Assembly (NCBI RefSeq): GCF_012910905.1
Contig: NZ_WTVN01000019.1
Location: 1 to 64,000 of the forward strand
Direction of reading: 5' to 3'
DNA length: 64,000 bases
Origin: Aromatoleum toluvorans
Lineage (GTDB): Bacteria > Pseudomonadota > Gammaproteobacteria > Burkholderiales > Rhodocyclaceae
The translations under genes were made by a program, and so were the position numbers. The notes under the pieces were generated by a model that did no database searches, had not been told where the DNA came from, and saw nothing but the letters and a program-made list of their open reading frames with translations. Below, one piece after another: positions 34,791 to 42,943 of this stretch (position 1 is its first letter; every line of letters begins with the position of its first letter).

Positions 34791-34808
34791 TTTCCTGATA
34801 TCAGGAAA
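34791..34808 (+). promoter_or_regulatory. Perfect 18-bp palindrome, candidate enhancer (UAS)
   Basis: TTTCCTGATATCAGGAAA is exactly self-complementary. Its centre is about 118 bases upstream of the start predicted for the sigma-54 element at 34892-34907. Related dyads occur upstream of the 20447 and 32417 promoters. I infer it is a binding site of the NtrC-class regulator encoded at 40864. Confidence 0.6.
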
Positions 34809-34891
34809 CCACTCAAGCGGGCATTTTCGCCGCGGTCCGCAAACCCCCGCGGCGCTGGGGCCGCTGGCCGAATGCCGACCCATCTCCAGGC

Positions 34892-34907
34892 CGGCATGCC
34901 GATTGCT
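34892..34907 (+). promoter_or_regulatory. Sigma-54 (-24/-12) promoter for the second ccmC set
   Basis: CGGCATGCCGATTGCT matches the consensus at all but two informative positions, with GG-N10-GC spacing. It nearly repeats the element at 17819. Start near 34918, about 30 bases before the ATG at 34949. Confidence 0.72.
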
Positions 34908-34948
34908 AGCTGAGACGTACAGCCCCGCAATCCAACGCGCACAACCCA

Positions 34949-35722
34949 ATGCCCGCATACAGCAGCGCCCTCCGCTCGGACGATCCGCCGCTTCTGACCG
35001 CCTGGTCGGAGGCGACGCCGCAGCGCGGGTACGTTCTGGCGACGCGTCTGTACCCATGGTTTGGCTGGGCCGCCGCAGTGTTGTGCTCGCTCGGCCTCTT
35101 TGTCGGCCTGATCCTGGCGCCGACGGATCCGCATCAACACGAACATTACCGCATCGCATTCATCCACACACCGGCGCTCTGGCTATCGGTCGTTATCTAT
35201 GTCGCAACCGCAGTTACGGCTGGCTACGGTCTCGCGAGAAGGCAGCGCTTTCTGTCGATGCTTGCCTCGGCACTCGCGCCGACGGGTGCAATGTTCGCGT
35301 TTCTGGCGCTATGGACCGGATCCCTCTGGGGGAAACCGATCTGGGGCACATGGTGGGTATGGGAGGCGCGCCTGACTGCAGAGCTCCTGGTGCTCTTTCT
35401 GTTTCTCGGCTACGTCGCCCTGCAGGAAGCGATCGATGACGCCCGTCGCGCAGACCGGGCAAGCGGCCTGCTTGCGCTGGTCGGCGCTTTTGGATTGCCG
35501 CTCCTCTATTTCTCGGTGTTCCGTTGGAGCGCCATGTACGGCACTGCACCGCACGGCTTGGCGGCACCAGGAAACCTCGTCGTCACTGCGGGACTTCTGC
35601 TGATGGGTCTCGGATTGTTCGCGTACACCGTCGCAGCGACCCTCGCCCGGCTGCGAAATGTCATCCTCAAGCGCGAACGAAACAGCGAATGGGTTGCACG
35701 GAATTTCGGAGCACGATCATGA
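34949..35722 (+). CDS. ccmC: CcmC-like haem transporter subunit (second copy)
   Basis: 257 residues, six helices, the size of CcmC. The periplasmic haem loop reads WGTWWVWEARLT, where System I CcmC proteins have WWVWDARLT; the copy at 50918 reads YWVWDARLT. FIHTPALWLS and the ALAPTGAMFAFLALWTGSLWGKP stretch give the conserved His and loop. CcmC loads haem onto CcmE. There is no ccmE, ccmA or ccmB beside this copy, so it must use those of the main operon or do something different. It is coupled to ccmD by an ATGA overlap. Confidence 0.85.
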   Translation: MPAYSSALRSDDPPLLTAWSEATPQRGYVLATRLYPWFGWAAAVLCSLGLFVGLILAPTDPHQHEHYRIAFIHTPALWLSVVIYVATAVTAGYGLARRQRFLSMLASALAPTGAMFAFLALWTGSLWGKPIWGTWWVWEARLTAELLVLFLFLGYVALQEAIDDARRADRASGLLALVGAFGLPLLYFSVFRWSAMYGTAPHGLAAPGNLVVTAGLLLMGLGLFAYTVAATLARLRNVILKRERNSEWVARNFGARS

Positions 35723-35925
35723 ACTGGAGTGGCTGGAGCGAATTCTGGTCGATGGGGGGAGATGGCCTGTACATCTGGAACGCCTACCTTGTCACGGTCG
35801 TCGTGATCCTCACGGAAATTGGGGTCATCGCATTGACGCGCCGTTCTATCCTTGAGCATCTTGGCCGCTATGCCAAAATTGCACTAAAGGAAAGGAAGCC
35901 GCGAAATGAGGACTCGAGGTTCTGA
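35719..35925 (+). CDS. ccmD: CcmD-like small membrane protein (second copy)
   Basis: 68 residues with one helix (about 17-38). The start MNWSGWSEFWSMGGDGLYIW resembles the main-operon CcmD ([18 protein letters not shown]) closely. CcmD helps release holo-CcmE from CcmABC in the inner membrane. It overlaps the next gene by 20 bases. Small size means the call rests on the N-terminal motif and its place right after ccmC. Confidence 0.85.
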   Translation: MNWSGWSEFWSMGGDGLYIWNAYLVTVVVILTEIGVIALTRRSILEHLGRYAKIALKERKPRNEDSRF

Positions 35926-36496
35926 TCGGAAAACGCTGCCAATCAAGGTCCGGATCGCTTCATTGCTGAGGCAGGTCAGCCGGACCGCCATCACCCTTGC
36001 ACTCGCCGCACTCCTGATTCCTGCGGTGGCACAGGCGGGCGCAGACGGCCCGCCTGCCTCGATGCCGGCCCTGTCGCTCATCAGTCTCGACGGAGCGGCA
36101 GTTCGCAGCCAGGACTGGCTGGGCGGCCGCCCGGCCGTCGTCAACATCTGGGCAACCTGGTGCGCGCCCTGCCGGACAGAAATGCCTTCTCTGCAGCGTC
36201 TTGAAGCGCTCCTCGCCCCCGACGGCATTCGCGTGCTGGCATTGTCCGTCGATACCGATCACAACCTGGTGCGCGAATTTCTCCTCAAGTACGGGATCAA
36301 GCTGCCGGTGAGCATTGCAGGCTCGCCGAGCCAGGCCATGACCGCGCTGGGGGTTGTCGCGCTCCCTCAGACCTTGTACGTCGGGGCCGACGGCCGCATC
36401 CTGGGCAGCCATCTGGGACAGCGAGACTGGGCCGACGCCGCCACGGTACGCGATGTGCGCAGCCGCTTTCCCGCGGCGGCATCGCGGAAACGCTGA
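35906..36496 (+). CDS. TlpA/ResA-like thioredoxin-fold protein
   Basis: 196 residues. A signal or anchor helix (about 27-47) leads to a periplasmic thioredoxin domain with the active-site motif WCAPC and the cis-Pro segment VALPQTLYV. TlpA/ResA/CcmG proteins reduce the Cys of apocytochrome CXXCH so that haem can attach, taking electrons from DsbD/CcdA. The AGGAAAGGAAG ahead of the ATG is a strong ribosome site. Together with ccmC and ccmD copies, it forms a small second maturation set next to the cytochrome genes. Confidence 0.88.
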   Translation: MRTRGSDRKTLPIKVRIASLLRQVSRTAITLALAALLIPAVAQAGADGPPASMPALSLISLDGAAVRSQDWLGGRPAVVNIWATWCAPCRTEMPSLQRLEALLAPDGIRVLALSVDTDHNLVREFLLKYGIKLPVSIAGSPSQAMTALGVVALPQTLYVGADGRILGSHLGQRDWADAATVRDVRSRFPAAASRKR

Positions 36497-36613
36497 CGGA
36501 AAGACCATCCCACGCGGAGCAGCGGCCCGCGAACACGTCCGGTGAAACCCCAGAAATTCGTACGCACCGCACCGGATCGAATCGCCTGCTCGAACGGGGC
36601 GGCACGCAACTGT

Positions 36614-36641
36614 CGACGGGGGCCCCAGCCAGGCCCCGTCG
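36614..36641. terminator. G+C-rich hairpin between convergent genes
   Basis: A stem CGACGGGG.../...CCCCGTCG lies in the 255-base gap between tlpA-like and PilJ-domain genes that converge. It has no U-tract, so at best a weak bidirectional terminator. Nothing else stands out in 36497-36751. Confidence 0.35.
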
Positions 36642-36751
36642 GACGCGACGGCAACCATGCCGAGCGAACAGGCGCTGACTTGATGAATTGACGGCGCGAA
36701 CTATCTCGCCCCCTCGAGCGAAGTGATCTTTGCAGCTCAGCGCGCTGCCGG

Positions 36752-37516
36752 CTACTCGTACAGGCGCACCAGGCGATCCGTCGCAACCAGTATCGAGTCC
36801 GCCGCCTCCGCGACGACCAGACGATACGATCCGGCCCCTTCCACCGACAAGGCGGTACCCAGCCATTCCCACTGGAGCGCGATTTCCGCAAGCTCGCGAC
36901 GCGTTTCCGCGGTGTTGTCCGGCAACGCTGCCAAGGCCGTCAAGCCACGTCTGAACTCGTCGGAAGCCGATTCCATCTCGCGACGGCTTGCCGCGGTCTC
37001 GGCTCCCCACGAGTAGAGCATGTAGGCCTTCGCCGCGCGCTGGGAGAGCATGCGCAGGCGCCCCGCCTGATTCACCGCGTTTGCGCGACCGCCCTCGACG
37101 GCCGATTCCAGCGCCGCAGCGAACCGATCCGCACTCTCGAGTACCGCCAGGCTGCGCCGGGAAGCGAGCAGCGCGCGCTCCCTGTCCGCCGGCTCGGCAA
37201 CGACCGCACGCAGTGCGGACCACTCGGCGACGAGCCGCTCATAAGGTGCCGCTGCCGAAGGAACCGGGGTCACGAGCGGCCGCAGGCGTTCCAGGCTGCG
37301 CTCGACACGTTTGATCGAGTCCTGCAATTGTTCGAGGGCTACAGCAGGCGTGACCTCCAGGCCCCATTGCGTATAGGCCTTGGCAAGACGTTGGGACAGC
37401 ATGCGCAGCTCACCAGCCGAATTGACGTCGGCGGCCGTCGCCACGGCTTGCGGAGCAGCATGCGCAGCAAGAACCGTCGTCAGGGCCCACAGGAAAACGA
37501 CCAGTTTCCGTATCAT
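36752..37516 (-). CDS. Stand-alone periplasmic PilJ/NarX-type sensor domain protein
   Basis: 254 residues: a signal peptide (about 1-20), then two four-helix units, each beginning with the nitrate/PilJ-type helix (NSAGELRMLSQRLAKAY near 32; NQAGRLRMLSQRAAKAYML near 147). Such helices form the ligand-binding core of PilJ and NarX/NarQ inputs. There is no transmembrane segment after the signal peptide and no kinase or chemotaxis domain. It could bind a small anion or a partner protein in the periplasm and report to the histidine kinase. Last gene of a three-gene minus-strand run. Confidence 0.8.
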   Translation of the reverse strand: MIRKLVVFLWALTTVLAAHAAPQAVATAADVNSAGELRMLSQRLAKAYTQWGLEVTPAVALEQLQDSIKRVERSLERLRPLVTPVPSAAAPYERLVAEWSALRAVVAEPADRERALLASRRSLAVLESADRFAAALESAVEGGRANAVNQAGRLRMLSQRAAKAYMLYSWGAETAASRREMESASDEFRRGLTALAALPDNTAETRRELAEIALQWEWLGTALSVEGAGSYRLVVAEAADSILVATDRLVRLYE

Positions 37517-37530
37517 TCACGCCCCTCGCG

Positions 37531-38406
37531 TCAGAACACCGGAACGCCCATCGACTGCAATGCCCGCACGAGCTGGGCGGAAGCCTGTTCCATCAGCTTG
37601 ACGGCCTCGGCGTGCTGGCCTGTCTTGGCCTGCTCTTCGGCCTGCGTGCCTAGCCTGCGCCCCTCCTCGACAAATCCGTCTACCAGACGGCGCTTGTCGC
37701 CCGCGGCGCGGCCTTCGGCGATCATCATGTCCACCATGATCTCGTTGCTCGCGAAACGCTTCTTCTCGTATGCGTACTCGTCAGCCGGCGTGTCGAACTT
37801 CAGGGAAAGCAGGACCTCCTGTCCGGCGCGAAGGCGCGACAGTTCCTCGACTGCGGTCTTGTAAGCCTCGGCCATCTTCTTGCCGGCCTCACCGAGACGG
37901 CCGGCCTCCGCAAGCTGCTTCGACTCGGCGGTCAGGCCATCCACGCGCCGGAGCAGGGCCTTGGCCCCCGTGCCCTTTTGCGGGTCCTTGGCAAGCTCCT
38001 CGATCGAACTGCGGTACATCCCCACCTGGTCACCGAGATCCTGGAGGTTCTTGCGCTGGGCGCTTTCACTCAGCGCCCCCTCTCCCGAAGACATGCGGCG
38101 CGCTGCGCTCGACACGGAACGCAGGGCATCGTCAGCCAGCTTCGCGGCCTCGTCGAACCGCCCGTCGGCCAGCGCCTTGCGCGCGTCGTCGACCGCCTGG
38201 TGCCCCTGCTCGATGAGTGCCCGCGCGTCGGCTTCGTGCCCCTCGGCCGCGCCCCTGGCCGCCGGCGAGTTGATCAGGATGTCGACCAGCCGGATCTTCT
38301 GCTCGACCAGGCGCCGCCGCTGATCCGCGCCGTCGCCGGGCGCCTGCGCCCCTACGGTCGCGGCGAGCACCGCGGCCAGGAAACCCGTCATCCAGCGCAA
38401 TCTCAT
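37531..38406 (-). CDS. Periplasmic coiled-coil protein, function unknown (copy 2)
   Basis: 291 residues from ATG 38406 with GGAGAGG just upstream. The signal peptide ends near 23. The mature part is long helices rich in Ala/Glu/Arg/Lys. The segment LSLKFDTPADEYAYEKKRF and the C-terminal helix pair (TGQHAEAVKLMEQASAQLVRALQSMGV) align with the end of the protein at 33787 (KDYEAGIKLLEQSTSELVKAIRSAGI), so the two are paralogues. The pair flanks the second ccmC set on opposite strands. It is 14 bases from the PilJ-domain gene and surely co-transcribed. Function unknown. Confidence 0.72.
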   Translation of the reverse strand: MRLRWMTGFLAAVLAATVGAQAPGDGADQRRRLVEQKIRLVDILINSPAARGAAEGHEADARALIEQGHQAVDDARKALADGRFDEAAKLADDALRSVSSAARRMSSGEGALSESAQRKNLQDLGDQVGMYRSSIEELAKDPQKGTGAKALLRRVDGLTAESKQLAEAGRLGEAGKKMAEAYKTAVEELSRLRAGQEVLLSLKFDTPADEYAYEKKRFASNEIMVDMMIAEGRAAGDKRRLVDGFVEEGRRLGTQAEEQAKTGQHAEAVKLMEQASAQLVRALQSMGVPVF

Positions 38407-38492
38407 TGGCCTCTCCGGATTTTCTGCGATCAAATCAATCGGAGTCCTGCCCGTGGCAACTGAGTTACTGCGAGATATGCGCCGCGAGCCGC

Positions 38493-39017
38493 TCAGTGTC
38501 CGGCCTTCGCCCCCCCGAGGAACGACCGCGCACCGGGATGACCATGGTCGGCAGCCGAACGGATCCAGCGCATGGCCTCCTCCTGGTCCTGCACCACGCC
38601 CTTGCCTGCCAGGAACAGCAGCCCCAGGCCATACTCGGCCTCGGCATGGCCCTTGCGTGCAGCTTCGAAATACCAGCGTGCAGCCTCCTGATCGGGATCC
38701 TGCACCGACTTGGGAAGCTTGTCACCGAACACGTACATGTTGCCGATGAAGAACATCGCATCGAGGTTGCCCTGATCTGCGCTGCGACGGGCCCATTGCA
38801 GGGCCTTCTCCTCATCCTCCGACACGCCGCGCCCATAGAAATACATGACCGCGAGTTTTTCCTGGGCGACCGCATTGCCTTGCTCCGCAAGTGGTGCAAG
38901 CTGCTTGGCGGCAGCATCGTACCGACCGCCATCGTACTGCTGGAGCGCATCGTCGATCGGGGCGGCATGTACTCCCCCCGCCAGCAACATCATGCAAAAG
39001 GCCAGACGACGCAACAT
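38493..39017 (-). CDS. Periplasmic Sel1-repeat protein
   Basis: 174 residues: signal peptide (about 1-18), then four Sel1-type TPR-like repeats (AVAQEKLAVMYFYGRGVSEDEEKALQWARRSADQGN and next). Sel1 repeats form solenoids that bind proteins. It is the first gene of the minus-strand run and reads from the sigma-54 candidate at 39099-39114. A second Sel1-like protein lies at 42290, downstream of the response regulator, so the two may cooperate. No catalytic residues. Confidence 0.8.
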   Translation of the reverse strand: MLRRLAFCMMLLAGGVHAAPIDDALQQYDGGRYDAAAKQLAPLAEQGNAVAQEKLAVMYFYGRGVSEDEEKALQWARRSADQGNLDAMFFIGNMYVFGDKLPKSVQDPDQEAARWYFEAARKGHAEAEYGLGLLFLAGKGVVQDQEEAMRWIRSAADHGHPGARSFLGGAKAGH

Positions 39018-39098
39018 GAAAGAACCCTCTCTCTATCAAACCAGATCGATTCCCGAAAGCGGTAACACAGCGCTCCCGGCACATTGGCGGGATTCGCA

Positions 39099-39114
39099 TG
39101 CAATAACCATACCC
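39099..39114 (-). promoter_or_regulatory. Sigma-54 promoter candidate for the Sel1/coiled-coil/PilJ run
   Basis: Minus-strand GGGTATGGTTATTGCA keeps GG, A, G, TTGC and the last A with exact GG-N10-GC spacing. The start near 39088 leaves a leader of about 70 bases to ATG 39017. I did not find a good dyad upstream. The rest of the gap 39018-39278 holds no gene. Confidence 0.55.
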
Positions 39115-39278
39115 TACGGTCCGGCAGCGAACGTATCGTCGCCGTTGCGTTCATATATAACGTTTCCCGGGCCGAGCCCCAGCGTGCGGGCAGTCGCGCG
39201 ATCTGAGAAAATGTCGGTGCGTACGCATAGTGTAGCCCGACAGCCCCGACCAGAGTGGTACGCGCCCAGAGGCACTAG

Positions 39279-40829
39279 ATGAACACGACTTCCAGTACTG
39301 CCGACGGTCTCTACGAGATGACCGGCGACGAGCCTCGACCACAGGAATCCGTGGCGCCACAGTCACGCTCGCTATCGCTCCGGGCCAAGGGGATCATCGC
39401 CTTCATCCTGATGGTGGCCTATTCGCTGCTGATCGGCGTATCGACCGAGACGCAGCGGGAGGGCCTCCTGCGCGTGGTCCAGGACCTCGAAACCGCCCAC
39501 CGCACCGAGGCTCAACTCCTCGAGATCAACACGTCGATGGCGCGCACGCTGTTCTCCGTGAACATGTCCTTTTCGGACGAAGACCTCGCGTCTTCGGCGA
39601 TCCGTTCGATGATCGAGGTCGAAGCAAGCCTGTCGCTGCTCGAGGCCATACAGGACCGCCATCCCACCGTTCTGATGCTCGCCGGCAAGCTGCACGCGCT
39701 GGTGCGCGATCTTGCGCAATCGCCGACGCTCACCACCCTGGGCGTCGCGCGCGCAACGCTGAACGAGTTGATCATCGAACTCGACGGCATCACAAAGGGC
39801 GCGCACGCCCACCGGCTGATGCTGCTGGACCAGTACCGGGAAAATTACGATCGAATTACACTCAGCAGTCTCGCGATGCTGGTGATCGGCCTGATCCTGC
39901 TGGGAGCCGTCACTGCCATATTCTTCAGCCGTCTGACATGGGACATCCGCAAACTCGAGGCACACGCACACGGCATCGTGAATGGAAGCCGGGACGCGCC
40001 CTTGCCCGTCACGCGCAATGACGAACTGGGAACGCTCATGCACGCGGTCAATCGCCTGCAACAGGACCTGCGCGAGCGCGAACGCCACATCGAACGGGCA
40101 CGCCTCGAGCAGTTCCATCGCGAGAAGATGGTGGCGGTGGGATCGCTCGCCGCGCAGCTCGCCCACGAAATCAACAATCCCATCGCGGCAATTACCGGCG
40201 TTGCAAGCGCGATGAGCCAGGTGCAGCAGATCCGGCAATGCCCCAACCACGGGGAAACCTGCCACCCCGGACTGATTCTCGAACAGGCGAAGCGCATTTC
40301 GGCGATCACACGCCAGATTGCCGATTTCACGCGCCCGCAGGCGCTGCGTCCGGAGTTGCTCAACCTGAATGAACTGGTCAGCAATACCTGCGCATTCGTC
40401 AGCTACGACCGGCGTTTCCGCCGTATCGCCATGACGACGGAACTCGACGGCGAGATGCCGGCCATACGGGCGATAGGCGATCACCTGACGCAGGTGCTGA
40501 TGAACCTTCTGTTCAATGCGGCGGACGCGCTTGAGGAGATGCCTGCGGACCATCCCGCACAGATTCTCGTGCGCACGCAGGCATCTGAAACCGAAGCGCT
40601 GATCGAGATCGCGGACAACGGCGCCGGCATCGACGCCGTCACGCTGGGCAAGGTGTTCGACGAGTATTTCACGACCAAGCCGGCCGGCAAGGGAACCGGC
40701 CTCGGACTCGCACTCAGCCGCGAACTGATCGAAGACTCGGGCGGTTCGCTGACCCTCGAATCCGAGCCGGGCAAGGGCGCAACGGCGCGCATACGCCTGC
40801 CCCTGCGTGCGCCCGAACGGGTAACCTGA
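39279..40829 (+). CDS. NtrB-type membrane sensor histidine kinase
   Basis: 516 residues. Two helices (about 36-56 and 195-217) frame a ~140-residue all-helical periplasmic sensor. HAMP follows (about 218-275). Phosphoacceptor helix AAQLAHEINNPIAAI has the His of the H-box; N box NLLFNAADALEEM, G boxes DNGAGID and GKGTGLGLAL complete the kinase. Between the two DHp helices lies CPNHGETCH (Cys321-His329), an unusual CX6CH patch that could bind metal or sense redox. It lies 34 bases ahead of a sigma-54 response regulator, its likely partner. Confidence 0.88.
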   Translation: MNTTSSTADGLYEMTGDEPRPQESVAPQSRSLSLRAKGIIAFILMVAYSLLIGVSTETQREGLLRVVQDLETAHRTEAQLLEINTSMARTLFSVNMSFSDEDLASSAIRSMIEVEASLSLLEAIQDRHPTVLMLAGKLHALVRDLAQSPTLTTLGVARATLNELIIELDGITKGAHAHRLMLLDQYRENYDRITLSSLAMLVIGLILLGAVTAIFFSRLTWDIRKLEAHAHGIVNGSRDAPLPVTRNDELGTLMHAVNRLQQDLRERERHIERARLEQFHREKMVAVGSLAAQLAHEINNPIAAITGVASAMSQVQQIRQCPNHGETCHPGLILEQAKRISAITRQIADFTRPQALRPELLNLNELVSNTCAFVSYDRRFRRIAMTTELDGEMPAIRAIGDHLTQVLMNLLFNAADALEEMPADHPAQILVRTQASETEALIEIADNGAGIDAVTLGKVFDEYFTTKPAGKGTGLGLALSRELIEDSGGSLTLESEPGKGATARIRLPLRAPERVT

Positions 40830-40863
40830 CAACTGGCTGGCATCCACACTACAAGGGAATTCG

Positions 40864-42288
40864 ATGCACATACTGGTCATCGACGACGAGCGCGCGGTCC
40901 GGGAAATCCTCGCCGACGCCTGCCGGCAGGCGGGCTACTCGGTGGACGAGGCGCGCAACTGCACTGAGGCCGCATCGAAACTGGTGCGCGGCGACGTCGA
41001 CCTCGCACTCTGCGACATCAAGATGCCGGACGGCAACGGGGTCGATCTGATGCGATCGATCAAGGAGTCCGGCGTCGAGACCAACTTCATCATGGTCACG
41101 GCGTTCGCATCGATGGAATCGGCCGTCGAGGCCTTGCGTCTGGGCGCGTCCGATTACGTCACCAAACCCTTCAACGTCGAGGAGATGCTGCACCGGGTGC
41201 AGCAGATCGCGGCGCTGCGCGGATTGCGCGAGGAGAACCGCGTCCTGCGCAAGTTCGCCAAGGCCGATTCCGACAAATTCCGCTTCACATCGCCTTCGAT
41301 GGCTGCGGTGGAACGTCTGGCAGGCAAGGTTGCCCCCACCGACAGCACCGTGCTGATCACCGGCGAATCGGGAACCGGCAAAGGCGTCCTTGCCCGCCTG
41401 ATCCACGAACAGAGCCGGCGCAGCGAACACCTGTTCCTGCCGGTCAACTGCAGCGCGATTCCCGAGACGCTCATGGAGGCCGAATTCTTCGGCCACACCA
41501 AGGGCGCATTCACGGGCGCCGACAAGGCCCGCAAGGGGCTGTTCCTGCAAGCCGATTTGGGCACCCTCTTTCTCGATGAAGTCGGCGAACTGCCGATGCT
41601 GATGCAGACCAAGCTGCTGCACGCCATCGAGGAAAAGGAAATCCGCGCCGTCGGCAGCGAGCAGTCGCGACGCGTCGACTGCCGGATCATCGCCGCCACC
41701 AACCGCGACCTCAGCCAGATGGTCAAGGAAGGCACCTTCCGGGAAGACCTGTTCTTCCGGCTCAGCATGTTCCACATCCACATCCCGCCACTGCGCGAGC
41801 GCAAGGAAGACATCCGCAGCCTCATCCGCTTCATCCTCGACCGGGCGCGCGACCAGCGCGACGCCGCCACCTGCATGACTGTGTCGGAAGATGTCGAGCG
41901 GCTTCTAGTCGGTTACCCCTGGCCGGGAAACGTGCGCCAGATGGAAAACGTGATCAACCGCGCATGCATCCTCGCCGAGGACAACTGCATCACCCTGGAC
42001 GATCTTCCTCCCGAAATCGCCCGCACCGGCACACGCCCACCCGTTCATGGCACATCGATTGCTAGCCAGCGGAGCTTGCGCGACCAATTGCGCGAGTTCG
42101 AGGCTGGCGTGATCTACCGGATGCTGGACGAAACGAGTGGCGACAGGCGCACCGCGGCGCAGAAGCTGGGTATCGGCCTGTCGAGCCTGTACCGGAAGCT
42201 GGAGGAATTCGAAGCGTTCGGGATCCACAGGAGCGACTCCGGCAATCCCCATCCCTCACGCGACTCCAACTTCGAACAAGGAACCTAG
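40864..42288 (+). CDS. NtrC-family sigma-54-dependent response regulator
   Basis: 474 residues. The receiver domain (1-120) has acidic DD near 7-8, phosphoacceptor Asp51 and Lys in VTKPF. The AAA+ domain (about 140-375) has Walker A GESGTGKG (167-174), the sigma-54 contact loop GAFTGA (214-219) and Walker B LFLDEVGE. The C terminus has a Fis-type helix-turn-helix (RRTAAQKLGIGLSSLYRKLEEF). It must activate promoters of the -24/-12 class, several of which occur in this window. Next gene starts one base after its stop. Confidence 0.93.
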   Translation: MHILVIDDERAVREILADACRQAGYSVDEARNCTEAASKLVRGDVDLALCDIKMPDGNGVDLMRSIKESGVETNFIMVTAFASMESAVEALRLGASDYVTKPFNVEEMLHRVQQIAALRGLREENRVLRKFAKADSDKFRFTSPSMAAVERLAGKVAPTDSTVLITGESGTGKGVLARLIHEQSRRSEHLFLPVNCSAIPETLMEAEFFGHTKGAFTGADKARKGLFLQADLGTLFLDEVGELPMLMQTKLLHAIEEKEIRAVGSEQSRRVDCRIIAATNRDLSQMVKEGTFREDLFFRLSMFHIHIPPLRERKEDIRSLIRFILDRARDQRDAATCMTVSEDVERLLVGYPWPGNVRQMENVINRACILAEDNCITLDDLPPEIARTGTRPPVHGTSIASQRSLRDQLREFEAGVIYRMLDETSGDRRTAAQKLGIGLSSLYRKLEEFEAFGIHRSDSGNPHPSRDSNFEQGT

Positions 42289-42289
42289 A

Positions 42290-42943
42290 ATGAAGCTTCC
42301 CGGAACTGAGAAGATCGTTCCCGCTTTCAGCCACGTGCTTCTCGCCCTGGCCCTGGCCGCCGTGGTGCCCGCGGCCCTGGCTGACGCGGAGGCCGACTAT
42401 CAGAAGGGGCGCGCATCGTATCGCGTCAATGACGTCGCCGGTGCGATGGATCCGCTCAAGAAGGCCGCCGACGCGGGCCACGCCGCCGCACAGGCGCTGT
42501 ACGGCTCCATTCTCGACAGCGCCGAACTCGACGACGAAGCCGCGCAATATCTCCAGAAGGCCGCCGAACAGGGCAACCTGGATGGCGAATACGGGCTGGC
42601 GAAGATGTACTTCACCGGCGAAGCCAAGGCCTCCAATCCGTCCGATGCCGGTCGGCTGATGCGCGCAGCCGCGGCAAAGGGACACAACCTCGCGATCATC
42701 ACGATGGCGCTCGCCTTCGTCCACAACGACAAGCGCCTCGACGCGGACAATTCCGAAACGCCGGAAGCGGGCGCGATGCTGCTCAAGGCGGCCGAACTCG
42801 GCGAGGTGGACGCAATCAAGGCGGTCGCGCAGGGCTACCGGACGGGCAAGTACGGACTCGCGACCGACACGGCCAAGGCGGAACAATGGGAAACGCGGCT
42901 CGCGGGCATCCTCGGCACGAACAAGAAGGGTGCGCGCAAATGA
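42290..42943 (+). CDS. Periplasmic Sel1/TPR-like repeat protein
   Basis: 217 residues: signal peptide (about 1-31), then Sel1-type repeats (AAAQALYGSILDSAELDDEAAQYLQKAAEQGNLDGEYGLAKMYFTGEA). It follows the response regulator by one base and its stop overlaps the next cytochrome ATG. It resembles the protein at 38493 in type, not closely in sequence. It may be a periplasmic adaptor coupling redox proteins to the sensor kinase; this is inference from gene order only. Confidence 0.8.
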   Translation: MKLPGTEKIVPAFSHVLLALALAAVVPAALADAEADYQKGRASYRVNDVAGAMDPLKKAADAGHAAAQALYGSILDSAELDDEAAQYLQKAAEQGNLDGEYGLAKMYFTGEAKASNPSDAGRLMRAAAAKGHNLAIITMALAFVHNDKRLDADNSETPEAGAMLLKAAELGEVDAIKAVAQGYRTGKYGLATDTAKAEQWETRLAGILGTNKKGARK

